Source: Isosphaeraceae bacterium
GTDB lineage: Bacteria; Planctomycetota; Planctomycetia; Isosphaerales; Isosphaeraceae
Assembly (NCBI GenBank): GCA_021324445.1
Contig: JAJPJC010000040.1
Coordinates: forward strand, 1-64,000
Direction of reading: 5' to 3'
DNA length: 64,000 bases
Shown here: piece after piece, positions 8,278-16,809 of the stretch
Layout: each line of letters begins with the position of its first letter
How positions within the stretch are numbered: the first letter of the stretch is position 1
Notes under the pieces: generated by a model
What the model saw: only the letters and a program-made list of their open reading frames with translations
Told to the model about the DNA's origin: nothing
Databases searched by the model: none
Translations under genes and position numbers: made by a program

Positions 8278-10239
8278 AACGGAGTGTTGGACCTCTGGTC
8301 CGAGACCACGGGCGATCCGCGGGTCGTGGTGGCGGTGCTCGACGGGCCGGTCGATCGATCGCACCCAGCTCTGGCCGGAGCGCGTCTGGAGACGGTCGCG
8401 GGGGCGGCGCCGGTCGCGCCGGGGCCGGGTGGGCTGGCGACGCGGCACGGCACCGCCGTGGCCAGCCTGATCTTCGGCCAGCACGGGCCGGAGAGCCCGG
8501 TCCGGGGGATGGCCCCGGGCTGCCGCGGCCTGATCGTGCCGGTCTTCAGTGACGCCGCGGATCGGGATGGAGGCGTGATCCGGTCCGAGATCCTTGGGCC
8601 GTTCCGGCCGTCTTGCTCGCAGCGCGAGCTGGCTCGGGGAATCCTCCTGGCGGTCGCGCACGGGGCGTGGATCATCAACATCAGCGCCGGTCAGCTCCTG
8701 GAGGGGTCGTCGGCTGACCCGATCCTGGTCGATGCGGTGGGCCGGGCCGTCGGCCGGAGTATCCTGGTGGTGGCCGCCGCCGGCAACGACGGTTGCGCGT
8801 GCGTCCACGTCCCCGCCGCGATGCGCGGGGTGCTGGCCGTGGGGGCGATGGACGGGCACGGCCGGCCGCTGGCCTCGAGCAACTGGGGCGAGACCTACCG
8901 GCTGACGGGCCTGCTGGCTCCCGGTACCGGCTGGCTTGGCGCCTGCGCCGGGGGTGGCACGACGATCCTCAGCGGCACGAGCTTCGCCACGGCGGTCGTC
9001 GCGGGGGCAGCCGCCCTGCTCATGAGCCTGGCCCTGGGCCACGGCCGGCGCCTCGATGGGTTGCGTATCCGGCAGATTTTGCTTGACTCGGCCGACAAAT
9101 GCCTCGATGATTCGATTTCGTGCCGCCGCCACCTCGCGGGCCGTCTGAACCTCGCCGAAGCCGGCGCCTTGCTCCGCATCCGGGATCTCCGCATGAGTGA
9201 CGAATTCCCCTTGCAGACGGCCTCATTGGAAGCACCGCCGCTGGCCGTCGACGCCGCGGTGAGGCCAGCGGGCCGCGCCGGTCCGCTCTCGGGCGCGGAG
9301 CCGATGACTCCGGCCCGGGACGGAGTCGCCGCGGCCGTGGCGACTCCGGCCCGGGACGGAGTCGCCGCGGCCGTGGCTCCCGCGGAGGGCTGCTCCTGCG
9401 CGAGCTGCCAGGCCAAGGCTGCGGGTCGGTCCTCCCTGGTCTTCGCCCTCGGCCAGATCGGCTATGACCTGATCACCGAGGCGCGGCGGGATTCGATTCA
9501 GCAGCACATGAAGGGGCCTAACGCCAATCCCCTCGAACCATCCCAGATGCTCGCCTACTTGAACGACCAGCCCTGGGAGGCCGCGTCGATCCTCTGGCTC
9601 CTGAAGGTCGACCTGACTCCCATCTACGGGATCGCGCCGGCCGGGCCGTTCGCCGGCCGGGCCTACGAATTGCTCCGCGAGTTCCTCGATGATCAAGTCA
9701 ACAACCGGGTCGAGCTGGTCTCGATCCCGGGACGGCTGGACGGCCATGCGCGCTTGCTCAACGGCCAGGTTGTCCCAGTCATCGTCCCCGAGCCGCGGGG
9801 GATGTATAGCTGGACGACCGCCGCCCTGGTCCAGGCCGTCGTCGGCGCACCGCCGCCGGCCGACGCCTCGGCCCAGCAGCACGAGGACCACCAGCGGAAA
9901 GTCCAGGGCGTGCGCGGCTTCCTCCAGCGGGTCTACCATGAGCTCCGCAACCTCGGCCTGACGGCCGAGGACCGCGCGATCAACTACGCGGCCACCAATG
10001 CGTTCGAGGTCGAGCGGGTCTTCGAGCTGGCCAGGCAGGACGCGATGGAGCTCGATTCGATCGACGTGGAACGCAGCCCGATCTGCCGCCCGGATTCCGA
10101 CTGCTGGGATGTGAAGCTCCACTTCTTCTACCCCGAGCGCCAGGTGCAGACCGTGCGCAAGGTCTACCGCTTCACCGTCGACGTCAGCGATGTCGTCCCC
10201 GTGACCGTGGGTCCGATGCGATCCTGGTTCGTGCGTTGA
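8272..10239 (+). CDS. Subtilase of the PatA/PatG cyanobactin-maturation type
   Basis: A 655-aa protein. Residues 1-290 are an S8 serine protease with the full triad: Asp in VAVLDGPVD, His in RHGTAVASLIFG, Ser in SGTSFATAVVAG. The block AAAGNDGCACVHVPAAM and the phrase GMAPGCRGLIVPVFSD are characteristic of the PatA/PatG family. An Ala-rich linker with two copies of TPARDGVAAAVA and a CSCASC motif leads to the C-terminal region (about 390-655). That region matches the PatG C-terminal domain: LGQIGYDLITEARRDS, DLTPIYGIAPAGPFA, SIPGRL, and the terminal VYRFTVDVSDVVPVTVGPMRSW. PatA and PatG cleave and macrocyclise cyanobactin precursors. No YcaO heterocyclase lies nearby. ATG 8272 fits the family N-terminus (INGVLDLW) but has no clear ribosome binding site. 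Confidence 0.88.
   Translation: MINGVLDLWSETTGDPRVVVAVLDGPVDRSHPALAGARLETVAGAAPVAPGPGGLATRHGTAVASLIFGQHGPESPVRGMAPGCRGLIVPVFSDAADRDGGVIRSEILGPFRPSCSQRELARGILLAVAHGAWIINISAGQLLEGSSADPILVDAVGRAVGRSILVVAAAGNDGCACVHVPAAMRGVLAVGAMDGHGRPLASSNWGETYRLTGLLAPGTGWLGACAGGGTTILSGTSFATAVVAGAAALLMSLALGHGRRLDGLRIRQILLDSADKCLDDSISCRRHLAGRLNLAEAGALLRIRDLRMSDEFPLQTASLEAPPLAVDAAVRPAGRAGPLSGAEPMTPARDGVAAAVATPARDGVAAAVAPAEGCSCASCQAKAAGRSSLVFALGQIGYDLITEARRDSIQQHMKGPNANPLEPSQMLAYLNDQPWEAASILWLLKVDLTPIYGIAPAGPFAGRAYELLREFLDDQVNNRVELVSIPGRLDGHARLLNGQVVPVIVPEPRGMYSWTTAALVQAVVGAPPPADASAQQHEDHQRKVQGVRGFLQRVYHELRNLGLTAEDRAINYAATNAFEVERVFELARQDAMELDSIDVERSPICRPDSDCWDVKLHFFYPERQVQTVRKVYRFTVDVSDVVPVTVGPMRSWFVR
9306..9377 (+). 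repeat. Two 36-bp tandem repeats in the protease linker
   Basis: Two identical 36-bp units (9306-9341 and 9342-9377) encode TPARDGVAAAVA twice. Each unit contains the palindrome GACTCCG...CGGAGTC. The repeat lies between the subtilase domain and the PatG-like C-terminal domain, so copy number would only change linker length. Confidence 0.8.
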
Positions 10240-10243
10240 GGTC

Positions 10244-10290
10244 GGGCCGTCCCTCACTCCGGCCGGCCTCGGCCGGGACAGGCACGGCCC
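10244..10290 (+). promoter_or_regulatory. GC-rich hairpin between the protease and the small peptide gene
   Basis: GGGCCGT (10244-10250) pairs with ACGGCCC (10284-10290), with inner CCC/GGG and the self-complementary CCGGCCGGCCTCGGCCGG. No T-run follows, so it is not a classical terminator. It starts five bases after the protease stop and ends 43 bases before the peptide ATG. That position would suit mRNA processing or partial termination that sets different expression of protease and peptide (inferred). Confidence 0.4.
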
Positions 10291-10332
10291 GCCCTGATCC
10301 GATCGTTGGTCCAGCCCAAGGAGTCGTCCACC

Positions 10333-10509
10333 ATGCGATTGCCCCAGTTGTCCCCGGCCGTTGACCGCCGATCCGCCCTGCCGAACGGGGCCGTCCGCGG
10401 CGAGGTCCAGCCTCAGAATGGATGTCCGCCCACGCCCTGCGCCAGCGACACCAATTGCCCGGCCAATTGCCCCTATTGTGTGCTCGGGTTTTGCGAGCCG
10501 TACAAGTAG
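10333..10509 (+). CDS. Small Cys-rich peptide, candidate RiPP precursor of the PatA/PatG-like protease
   Basis: A 58-aa peptide with ATG 10333 preceded by AAGGAG nine bases upstream, one of the best ribosome binding sites in the window. The N-terminal half is Cys-free (MRLPQLSPAVDRRSALPNGA). Its LPQxxPAVxR pattern recalls the LxPxQxxPVxR leader start of cyanobactin precursors (my comparison from memory, not an alignment). The C-terminal half has six Cys at residues 31, 36, 42, 46, 49 and 54 and is Pro/Asn-rich (NCPANCPYCVLGFCEPYK). It follows a PatA/PatG-like protease in the same orientation. A leader-core RiPP precursor is the leading idea; a disulfide-rich or metal-binding peptide is the alternative. 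Confidence 0.7.
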   Translation: MRLPQLSPAVDRRSALPNGAVRGEVQPQNGCPPTPCASDTNCPANCPYCVLGFCEPYK

Positions 10510-10541
10510 CGGCAAGCGCTCCGATTGCGGCGCGGCCCGCG

Positions 10542-13500
10542 TCAGGGATTCGGGCGCGGTCCCGCGTCGGTGTGGGCTTCCCAGAGCCGGAGCGTCTGGT
10601 CTTCGCTCGCGGTGGCGAGGCGCGTGCCGTCGGGGGAAAAGGCCACGGCCCAGACAGGGCCGTCGTGACCCCGGAGCGACAAGACCTCCTGGCCGAAGGC
10701 CGGATCCCAGATTCGGACAGTCCGATCGGCGCTGGCCGAGGCCAGCCGCCGGCCGTCGGGGGAGAACGCCAGCCCGGTGATGGTGATGGCGTGCCCCGTG
10801 AGGGTCTGAACCTCCTGGCCGGTGGCGACCTCCCAGATCAGGATCGAGGGATCGAACCCCCCCGCGGCCAGCCAGCGTCCATCCGGGCTCAGCGCCAGGG
10901 AGCGGACTCCATTCGCTTCCGGGTGGGCCTTGAGGACTCGGAGCTGACGACCGGAGTCGAACTCCCAGAACAGGACGAAGCCATCTTTACCGCCGGAGGC
11001 CAGGGTCTTCCCATCCGGGCTGAATGCGATGGCGGTGACCCCGAGGATGTGCCCCTGGAAGGTTCGGATCGGACGGAAGGTCTCCGCATCCCAGAGCCGG
11101 ACGGTCCGATCCTCGCTGGCCGAGGCCAGAGTCGTTCCGTCGGGACTAAAGGCCAGGTCCACGACGCTGCCGGCGTGACCCTGGAGGACACGAAGCTCTT
11201 TCCCCGTGGCGACTTCCCAGACTCGGATCGTTCGATCGTCTCCCCCGGAGACCACGCGCCGGCCGTCGCGGCTGATCGCGACGCACTGGATGAGGTCGCT
11301 AGGCCCCCGCAAGACGCGGACGACCTGGCCGGTGGCGAGCTCCCGGAGCGTGATCGTCCGATCCCGGCTCGCCGCGGCGAGATACGAGCCGTCAGGACCG
11401 AAAGCGACGTCCATGACCTCATCCGACTCCGCCAGGGAGCGGGCCTCCAGGTCGCGGGTCGTATCCCAGATCCGGATCGTCATGTCGCTGCACGCGGTGG
11501 CCAGGTGCACGCCGTCGGGGCTGAAGGATGCGGAGAGGACGCTGCCGGCGTGCCCCCTGAGGGTGTTCCGGAGGTGACCCGTGGTGGGATCCCAGAGGTC
11601 CACCTTCTGACCCGTCCGGCGAGTCGAGGCGAGGGTCTTGCCGTCGGGGCTGAAGGCCAGGGTCGTGACCAGGCACAGGTCGCGATGATCGATGAGGGTG
11701 CGAACCAGCGTGCCGGCGGCGGGATCCCAGAGCTGGACCGTCCCATCGCCCGCGCCGGTGGCCAGGATCTTGCCGTCAGGGCGGAACGCGATCGGCTTCC
11801 AGTGCCGTTGGGCAGAGAGCTGCCGCATCGTGAGAAGGGTCTTGCCGTCGGGGCCAGCCGGGCCGTCCTCCCTCAGGGAGCGAGCGAGCTGGCCGGTGGC
11901 CACGTCCCACAACCGGATGGTGGGCTCGCCGCCGCCTGCGGAGGCGAGGGTCTTGCCGTCGGGGGAGAACGCCAGGCCTCCGACAGAATCCACGCGGTGA
12001 TCCTGGAGCGTCCGGACCGGCGCGTCGGCGGCGAGGTCCCAGAGCTTGATGGTCCCATCCATGCTCAAGGAGGCGAGGGTCTTGCCGTCGGGGGAGAACG
12101 CCAGCTCGTAGATGAGCTGGGCGTGCCCGGCGAGAGTGCGGATGGGCTGGCCGGTGGCGGCGTCCCAGAGTGTGACGGCCCGATCGGCCCCGGTCGAGGC
12201 CAGCCGGGTGCCGTCGGGGTGGAAGGCGACCACACGGATGTACGTGCCGGCGGTCAGAGAGCGGATGACCTGGCCGGTCGCCGGATCCCAGAGCTTGATG
12301 GTCTGATCGTTGCCGGCGGACGCCAGGCGGCGGCCGTCGGGGCTATAAGCCATACTCCGGACGAAATCCGTATGTCCGGCCAGGGTCTGACCTTGGACGC
12401 GACTGAGGCGGTTGAGGTAATACCACTCGAAGCCTCGGAGGTCGGGCTTGCCCTCCGTGGGCCGCGTCTGGTCGAGCTGTCGCAGCAGTTGAGCCAGGTT
12501 GGCATCCTGCCAGTGGCGTTGCGCCAGGCTGAGCTTGGCGGCGTAGGCCAGATGCCGGGCGAGGTCCTCGCTCCTGAGGGCCTCGTCCCGACTTTGTTGT
12601 GTCATGATCAGCGCGGCGCGCAGGCCCGCGCGGGCGATCACGGCCTGGTACCATCCCCAGGTGATTCCGCCCAGTCCGAGGGTCGAGACCAGCCCGACCA
12701 CGACAATCATCGCGGCGATGGCAGGCCGGCGCCGCGCCCATTTCACCAACCGCCTGGCGGGGGAGGCGGGCCGGGTGAGGATCGACTCGCCCCGGAGCCA
12801 GCGGTTCAGCTCCTCGGCCAGGTCGCGGGCCGAGGCATACCGCGCCTCGGGGTCCTTTTCCAGGCATTTCAGGCAGATCGTCTCCAGGTCGCGATCGACC
12901 CGGGGGTTCTGCTCGCTGGGGGGGCTGGCCCTGAGCTGGGACACGGCGTGCAGGGTCTCTTTGGGGGAACGCCCGCGGAACGGCGGCGACCCGGTGAGCA
13001 GCTCATAGAGGATCGCGCCCAAGCTGTAGACATCGCTGGCAATCGTGGCCCGGCCCGCGATCTGCTCCGGCGCCATGTAGCTGGGCGTGCCCCCCTTGGG
13101 CTGGGTGGCGGCCAGGTCGGTGCCGGCCCCGAGGCGATGGGCCAGCCCGAAGTCGATCACGTGGGGTGCGCCCCGCTGATCCACCAGGATGTTCGACGGC
13201 TTCAGATCGTGGTGGAGGACACCGCGCTGGTGGGCGTGGTGGATCGCCTCGGCCACCTGCGCCGTCAACCGGGCGATCGCCTTGGGCTGGTCCTGGAAGC
13301 GGGCCAGGCAGCTCTGGAGGTCCTCACCGTCGATCAGCTTCATGGTGTAGTACAGCAACGGCCCCAGCGCGCCGGCTTCCAGGAGCGGCACGATGTGGGG
13401 ATGGTCCAGCGTGGCGACGGCCTCGGCCTCGATGCGGAACCAGTCGGCGTTGCTCACGCGGTCCTCCGCCCCGGCCGTGATCACCTTCAAGGCGACGAAG

Positions 13501-14174
13501 CGATTGAGGCTGATCTGCCGGGCCTTGAAGACGACTCCCATGCCCCCCGCGCCCAGTCGCTCGATCAGCTCGAAGTCCCCCAGGCGAGAGCCCGGCAGCA
13601 CCGCCGCCAGAGCCTCGAGCAGGTTCCGGGTGCCCTGGCCTGCCCCGGGGGCGGGCCAGGGCATGGTGGGGTCCTTCGGGGAGACCGCCCGCGTCAACAG
13701 CGGGTTGTCGCATTCGTCCCGCGGCGGTCCGTTGGGGACCTCGACGTGCAGCGACGCTCCGGGACCATTCCGGCTCTCGGCGGCGGGCGGTCCCTGGGCG
13801 GGCTCCTGGTGCCCGTTGGCGCCGGCGGGCGGCAACCAACCCCAGCCGGGCTCGGTTGCCGGCTGCGCCGGAACCGCCACCAGGGCCCGCGGGTCCGTCT
13901 CGACATCCAGCAGGATCGCCGGATCGGGACACGGGTTGTGAGAGTCGGCCAGTGTGACCCGCTCCCCGCGGCCCTGCCGGAGCCGCTGGTCCACCAGCAC
14001 CAGCTCCAGCCACAGCACGACGCGCTCCTCGCCGTCGATGCCGTTCAGGTAGGACTCGATCCGCGGCGAACGGCCGGCGGTCCACTCCCGCTCGTACTGA
14101 TCACACCGCTCGGCGATCTTCGGCATCCCCTCCGCATTGAACCGGAATCGCGACTGGTCCCACCGAGGATTCAT
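10542..14174 (-). CDS. Ser/Thr protein kinase with transmembrane segment and 14 WD40 repeats
   Basis: A 1210-aa protein; ATG 14174 has GGGAG eight bases upstream. After a variable N-terminus, residues about 205-470 are a Hanks-type kinase: glycine loop GAGGMGVVFKA, catalytic Lys in VALKVI, catalytic loop VLHHDLKPSNIL (His replaces the Arg of HRD), DFG in VIDFGLAHR, and APE in YMAPEQ. One transmembrane segment (about 490-515, IAAMIVVVGLVSTLGLGGITWGW) precedes 14 WD40 repeats (about 590-1205, many with GHxxxVxxxAFSPDGxxLAS...WD), enough for two seven-bladed propellers. The propellers probably sense or scaffold on the far side of the membrane. It converges on the peptide gene, 32 bases apart. 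Confidence 0.93.
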   Translation of the reverse strand: MNPRWDQSRFRFNAEGMPKIAERCDQYEREWTAGRSPRIESYLNGIDGEERVVLWLELVLVDQRLRQGRGERVTLADSHNPCPDPAILLDVETDPRALVAVPAQPATEPGWGWLPPAGANGHQEPAQGPPAAESRNGPGASLHVEVPNGPPRDECDNPLLTRAVSPKDPTMPWPAPGAGQGTRNLLEALAAVLPGSRLGDFELIERLGAGGMGVVFKARQISLNRFVALKVITAGAEDRVSNADWFRIEAEAVATLDHPHIVPLLEAGALGPLLYYTMKLIDGEDLQSCLARFQDQPKAIARLTAQVAEAIHHAHQRGVLHHDLKPSNILVDQRGAPHVIDFGLAHRLGAGTDLAATQPKGGTPSYMAPEQIAGRATIASDVYSLGAILYELLTGSPPFRGRSPKETLHAVSQLRASPPSEQNPRVDRDLETICLKCLEKDPEARYASARDLAEELNRWLRGESILTRPASPARRLVKWARRRPAIAAMIVVVGLVSTLGLGGITWGWYQAVIARAGLRAALIMTQQSRDEALRSEDLARHLAYAAKLSLAQRHWQDANLAQLLRQLDQTRPTEGKPDLRGFEWYYLNRLSRVQGQTLAGHTDFVRSMAYSPDGRRLASAGNDQTIKLWDPATGQVIRSLTAGTYIRVVAFHPDGTRLASTGADRAVTLWDAATGQPIRTLAGHAQLIYELAFSPDGKTLASLSMDGTIKLWDLAADAPVRTLQDHRVDSVGGLAFSPDGKTLASAGGGEPTIRLWDVATGQLARSLREDGPAGPDGKTLLTMRQLSAQRHWKPIAFRPDGKILATGAGDGTVQLWDPAAGTLVRTLIDHRDLCLVTTLAFSPDGKTLASTRRTGQKVDLWDPTTGHLRNTLRGHAGSVLSASFSPDGVHLATACSDMTIRIWDTTRDLEARSLAESDEVMDVAFGPDGSYLAAASRDRTITLRELATGQVVRVLRGPSDLIQCVAISRDGRRVVSGGDDRTIRVWEVATGKELRVLQGHAGSVVDLAFSPDGTTLASASEDRTVRLWDAETFRPIRTFQGHILGVTAIAFSPDGKTLASGGKDGFVLFWEFDSGRQLRVLKAHPEANGVRSLALSPDGRWLAAGGFDPSILIWEVATGQEVQTLTGHAITITGLAFSPDGRRLASASADRTVRIWDPAFGQEVLSLRGHDGPVWAVAFSPDGTRLATASEDQTLRLWEAHTDAGPRPNP

Positions 14175-14672
14175 GGTTGTCGCTCCCGAACCCGAATAGG
14201 CCACATGAGCTCAGACCGGGTCGATCGCTGGGCCCCGGCGCGCCGCCGGTGTCTCGACTCATCCTTGTTTCATCCGGACTTCCCACCCGATCGCGAAACA
14301 AAAAAACTCGGAACGTCGTGCCGCCGGCGGCTTCGATCGGGAAGGAACGACTGCGATCCGGTCAGCCCAGAGCGCGGGGTCACTCCCCAGGTCTCGGACC
14401 GATCTCTTCCCAGGTCATGCGGATGCGTTCGGTTTTCCGCTCGACGGTCCGCGGGGCGCACCCTTCCTTTCGACCAGCCTCCTGTTCCCTGCGGAACCCA
14501 CGTCGCACTTGGTGCCCTGATTGTAGGCACACATCTCCGAACCGATCAAGCAACCAGTTCCGCCGGTCGGACCCGTCCGGCTCTGGCCCTCCCCAGCGTG
14601 AGGAAGCAGAATGGAGTTGAGGATGCCGGTGGCTTTGCAACCGACTCCGACGTTGTTGGGAGATAACCGAAC
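14175..14672. other. Intergenic region without a recognisable gene
   Basis: A 498-base divergent region between the WD40 kinase and the MBL-fold protein. Short ORFs cross it on both strands but none has a recognisable domain or a convincing start. It probably carries the promoters of both genes, though I see no clear -35/-10 pair. Confidence 0.5.
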
Positions 14673-15779
14673 ATGACGCCACACCTGAACACCGCCGTCG
14701 ACTCATGTGTCCCGAATCGGAGGTTCGGGGCGATCGTCGCCGCCGGGGTGGCTGTGTTGGTCGCGATGGTCCCGGCGACACGGCCCGTTCCGGCGATCGG
14801 CCGTGGGACGGATCAAGACCCGCCGGCGGCCGCAGTCGCGCCCGCGGCACCCGCACGCGCTCCGGCTGCCGCCCAGGGTGGGCCGGGACCCGTCAAGTCT
14901 CTGGAGGTCGTGATTCTCTCGACGATGCTGACCGACCGCGCCGGGGTGGGTGAGTGGGGCTTCTCCGCGCTGGTCGAAGCGGACGGCCGCCGGATGTTGT
15001 TCGATACCGGCGCGCGGCCCGAGACCGTGCTGCGGAACGCCCGCGAGCTGAACGTCGACCTCAGCGGCGTGACCGAAGTGATCCTCAGCCACCATCATGG
15101 CGATCACACCGGTGGGCTGGTGACGCTGCGGCGCGACCTGGCCCGGAGGAACCCCGATGCCCTCCGGCGAGCCTACGTGGGCGCCGGGATCTTCCTGAGC
15201 CGGCCCGGTCCCGACGGGGGCGAGACCAACGAGGCCCTGGCAGCCAAGACGGAGTACGAGGCCCTGGGTGGATCGTTCGTGGTCGTCGAGCGGCCGACCG
15301 AGCTGTTCCCGGGCGCGTGGCTGACCGGCCCGGTCCCGCGCACGTACCCCGAACGCAACTGGAGCTTGAAGCGCACGATCCGATCTCCGGACGGCCGGCT
15401 GGTCGAGGACAACGTCCCCGAGGACATGTCGTTGGTGCTCGACACGGCCAAGGGGTTGGTCCTGGTCGCCGGCTGCGGCCATGCCGGCATCATCAATACG
15501 CTGGAGTACGCCCGCCGGCAGGTCCGCGAGACCCGGGTCCACGCCGCCCTCGGTGGCTTCCACCTCTTCGAGGCCGACGCGGCCACCCTCGACTGGACCG
15601 CCGCGAAGCTCCGCGGCTTCGGCCTGGAGAATCTGCTCGGCGCCCACTGTACGGGGATCGAGCCGGTCTTCGGCCTCCGCCAGCGGCTTGGCCTGGGCCG
15701 CGCCACCTGCGCCGTCGGGGCCGTCGGCGCGCGGTTTGACCTTCAGGCCGGGCTCGATCCCGGGGCGATCGCACGGTAG
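14673..15779 (+). CDS. Exported MBL-fold metallohydrolase
   Basis: A 368-aa protein. An N-terminal hydrophobic segment (FGAIVAAGVAVLVAMVPA) acts as a signal peptide or anchor, then an Ala/Pro-rich linker. The MBL fold starts near residue 75: the Zn motif HxHxDH is in EVILSHHHGDHTGG, and later metal-ligand segments are VAGCGHAGIINTLEYAR and LGGFHL. The pattern, with FDTGARPETVLRNARELNVDL and the late CGHAGI, matches the COG1237 group (7,8-dihydropterin-6-yl-methyl-4-aminobenzene 5'-phosphate synthase-like). The substrate is not predictable. GGGAG lies upstream of ATG 14673. The gene stands alone. Confidence 0.85.
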   Translation: MTPHLNTAVDSCVPNRRFGAIVAAGVAVLVAMVPATRPVPAIGRGTDQDPPAAAVAPAAPARAPAAAQGGPGPVKSLEVVILSTMLTDRAGVGEWGFSALVEADGRRMLFDTGARPETVLRNARELNVDLSGVTEVILSHHHGDHTGGLVTLRRDLARRNPDALRRAYVGAGIFLSRPGPDGGETNEALAAKTEYEALGGSFVVVERPTELFPGAWLTGPVPRTYPERNWSLKRTIRSPDGRLVEDNVPEDMSLVLDTAKGLVLVAGCGHAGIINTLEYARRQVRETRVHAALGGFHLFEADAATLDWTAAKLRGFGLENLLGAHCTGIEPVFGLRQRLGLGRATCAVGAVGARFDLQAGLDPGAIAR

Positions 15780-15897
15780 GAGGATCCTGCCTGGATCCCG
15801 TTTGCTGGGAAGGTGGTGATCCGGCGAATCCGGCTCATACCCATGGCTCCCCGCCCTGCCTGTGCCGACCGTTCTCGCCTGCCCGTGGAGAATCGAG

Positions 15898-15903
15898 TAT
15901 AAT
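15898..15903 (+). promoter_or_regulatory. Putative promoter -10 box for the three-gene operon
   Basis: A perfect TATAAT at 15898-15903 lies 78 bases before the GTG start at 15982. The -35 region (TTCTCG-like) is weak. The sequence around it (GTATAATCG) resembles the -10 at 27353. Confidence 0.45.
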
Positions 15904-15981
15904 CGCCGGAGTCCAGACTCTGACGACAAGCCTTGTACGTGGCGAACCGATGCAAACCGAAGGATCGAAAGGAGTGAGGAC

Positions 15982-16809
15982 GTGCTTAACCCCCTCCAAA
16001 TCGAACCTGGCAGCCCCCCAGACTCGCAATTCGAAGCATGGATCGATCGGGTGGTTGCCGAGGGCCACGACGCCGGTGAGGTCGCCGCAGGCATCGCGAG
16101 CGTTAGTCAACCCGGTGGGACGCTCGGTTACGAGGTTTCCCCGCAGAAGGTTGGGAACGAAGGGTGGTTCTGGCCCTGGAACCGGGCCGGGTTCCTCTGC
16201 CTTGAGCATCAACGCCCCACCGATGCCGCGACCTTGTTCACCTGCGCCTACCTCGCTGCACTCCGCTTTCAACACACCGGCCAATACCGAATGCAGAAGG
16301 GAATGCCCTTGTGTAATATTTCCTACGCTCATCTCAGGGCCGACCAGTCAAACCGCGCCGTCCTGCCGGCCATCCTCGGGATGGTTGAAGATGCCGTGGA
16401 GGGCTGGAATCCAACCCAGACAGGAAACTTTCGAAACCTCATCGCAGCGAGCTACCCTGAGATGCCGGCTCGCTCTCTCGCCGATTCCTTTGTCTCCGTT
16501 ACTCGGCAGCGCGGGCTCGCTCCGCTGTACCCCGAAGTCGTACTCGATTGTGCGGGGCGATCGGAACTATTCTTCTCGCCCGAATTGATCGCTGCCTTAG
16601 GGGAAGTCGCCGCCGCCTTTCGTCCGGAGGCGATCGCTCGGTCGCTGGAGCGCCTGGCTGGGATCTGGGAGCGACTCCGCCCCAGTATCGAGTCCGTGAT
16701 GAACCGGAGGCAGACCGCGCATGGAGAATTCCGAAGCACCATCTCCGGCCCCGGATTCATCGCCGTTAGAGGAGAAAATCGAGCGCCCGACCCCCACGGG
16801 AGATCTTGA
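15982..16809 (+). CDS. Conserved hypothetical protein
   Basis: A 275-aa protein with GTG 15982 preceded by AAAGGAG seven bases upstream. It is cytoplasmic-looking, with no signal or membrane segment. The N-terminus contains PDSQFEAWIDRVVAEGHDAGEVAAGIASVSQPGG. A Trp-rich stretch (GNEGWFWPWNRAGFLCLEHQRP) precedes helical segments that could be TPR-like (DAATLFTCAYLAALRFQHTGQY). I do not recognise a named family. The last 30 codons overlap the next gene by 89 bases, suggesting translational coupling. Twenty-one bases at 16021-16041 are identical to 57491-57511. Confidence 0.75.
   Translation: MLNPLQIEPGSPPDSQFEAWIDRVVAEGHDAGEVAAGIASVSQPGGTLGYEVSPQKVGNEGWFWPWNRAGFLCLEHQRPTDAATLFTCAYLAALRFQHTGQYRMQKGMPLCNISYAHLRADQSNRAVLPAILGMVEDAVEGWNPTQTGNFRNLIAASYPEMPARSLADSFVSVTRQRGLAPLYPEVVLDCAGRSELFFSPELIAALGEVAAAFRPEAIARSLERLAGIWERLRPSIESVMNRRQTAHGEFRSTISGPGFIAVRGENRAPDPHGRS

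Noticed and set aside
10422-14666. 1414-aa ORF opposite the WD40 kinase
   Set aside because: It is an anti-sense shadow of a repeated WD40 coding sequence, without any recognisable domain.
14415-14684. Cys-containing 89-aa minus-strand ORF as another small peptide
   Set aside because: No ribosome binding site, no protease neighbour in the same orientation, and no leader-like part.
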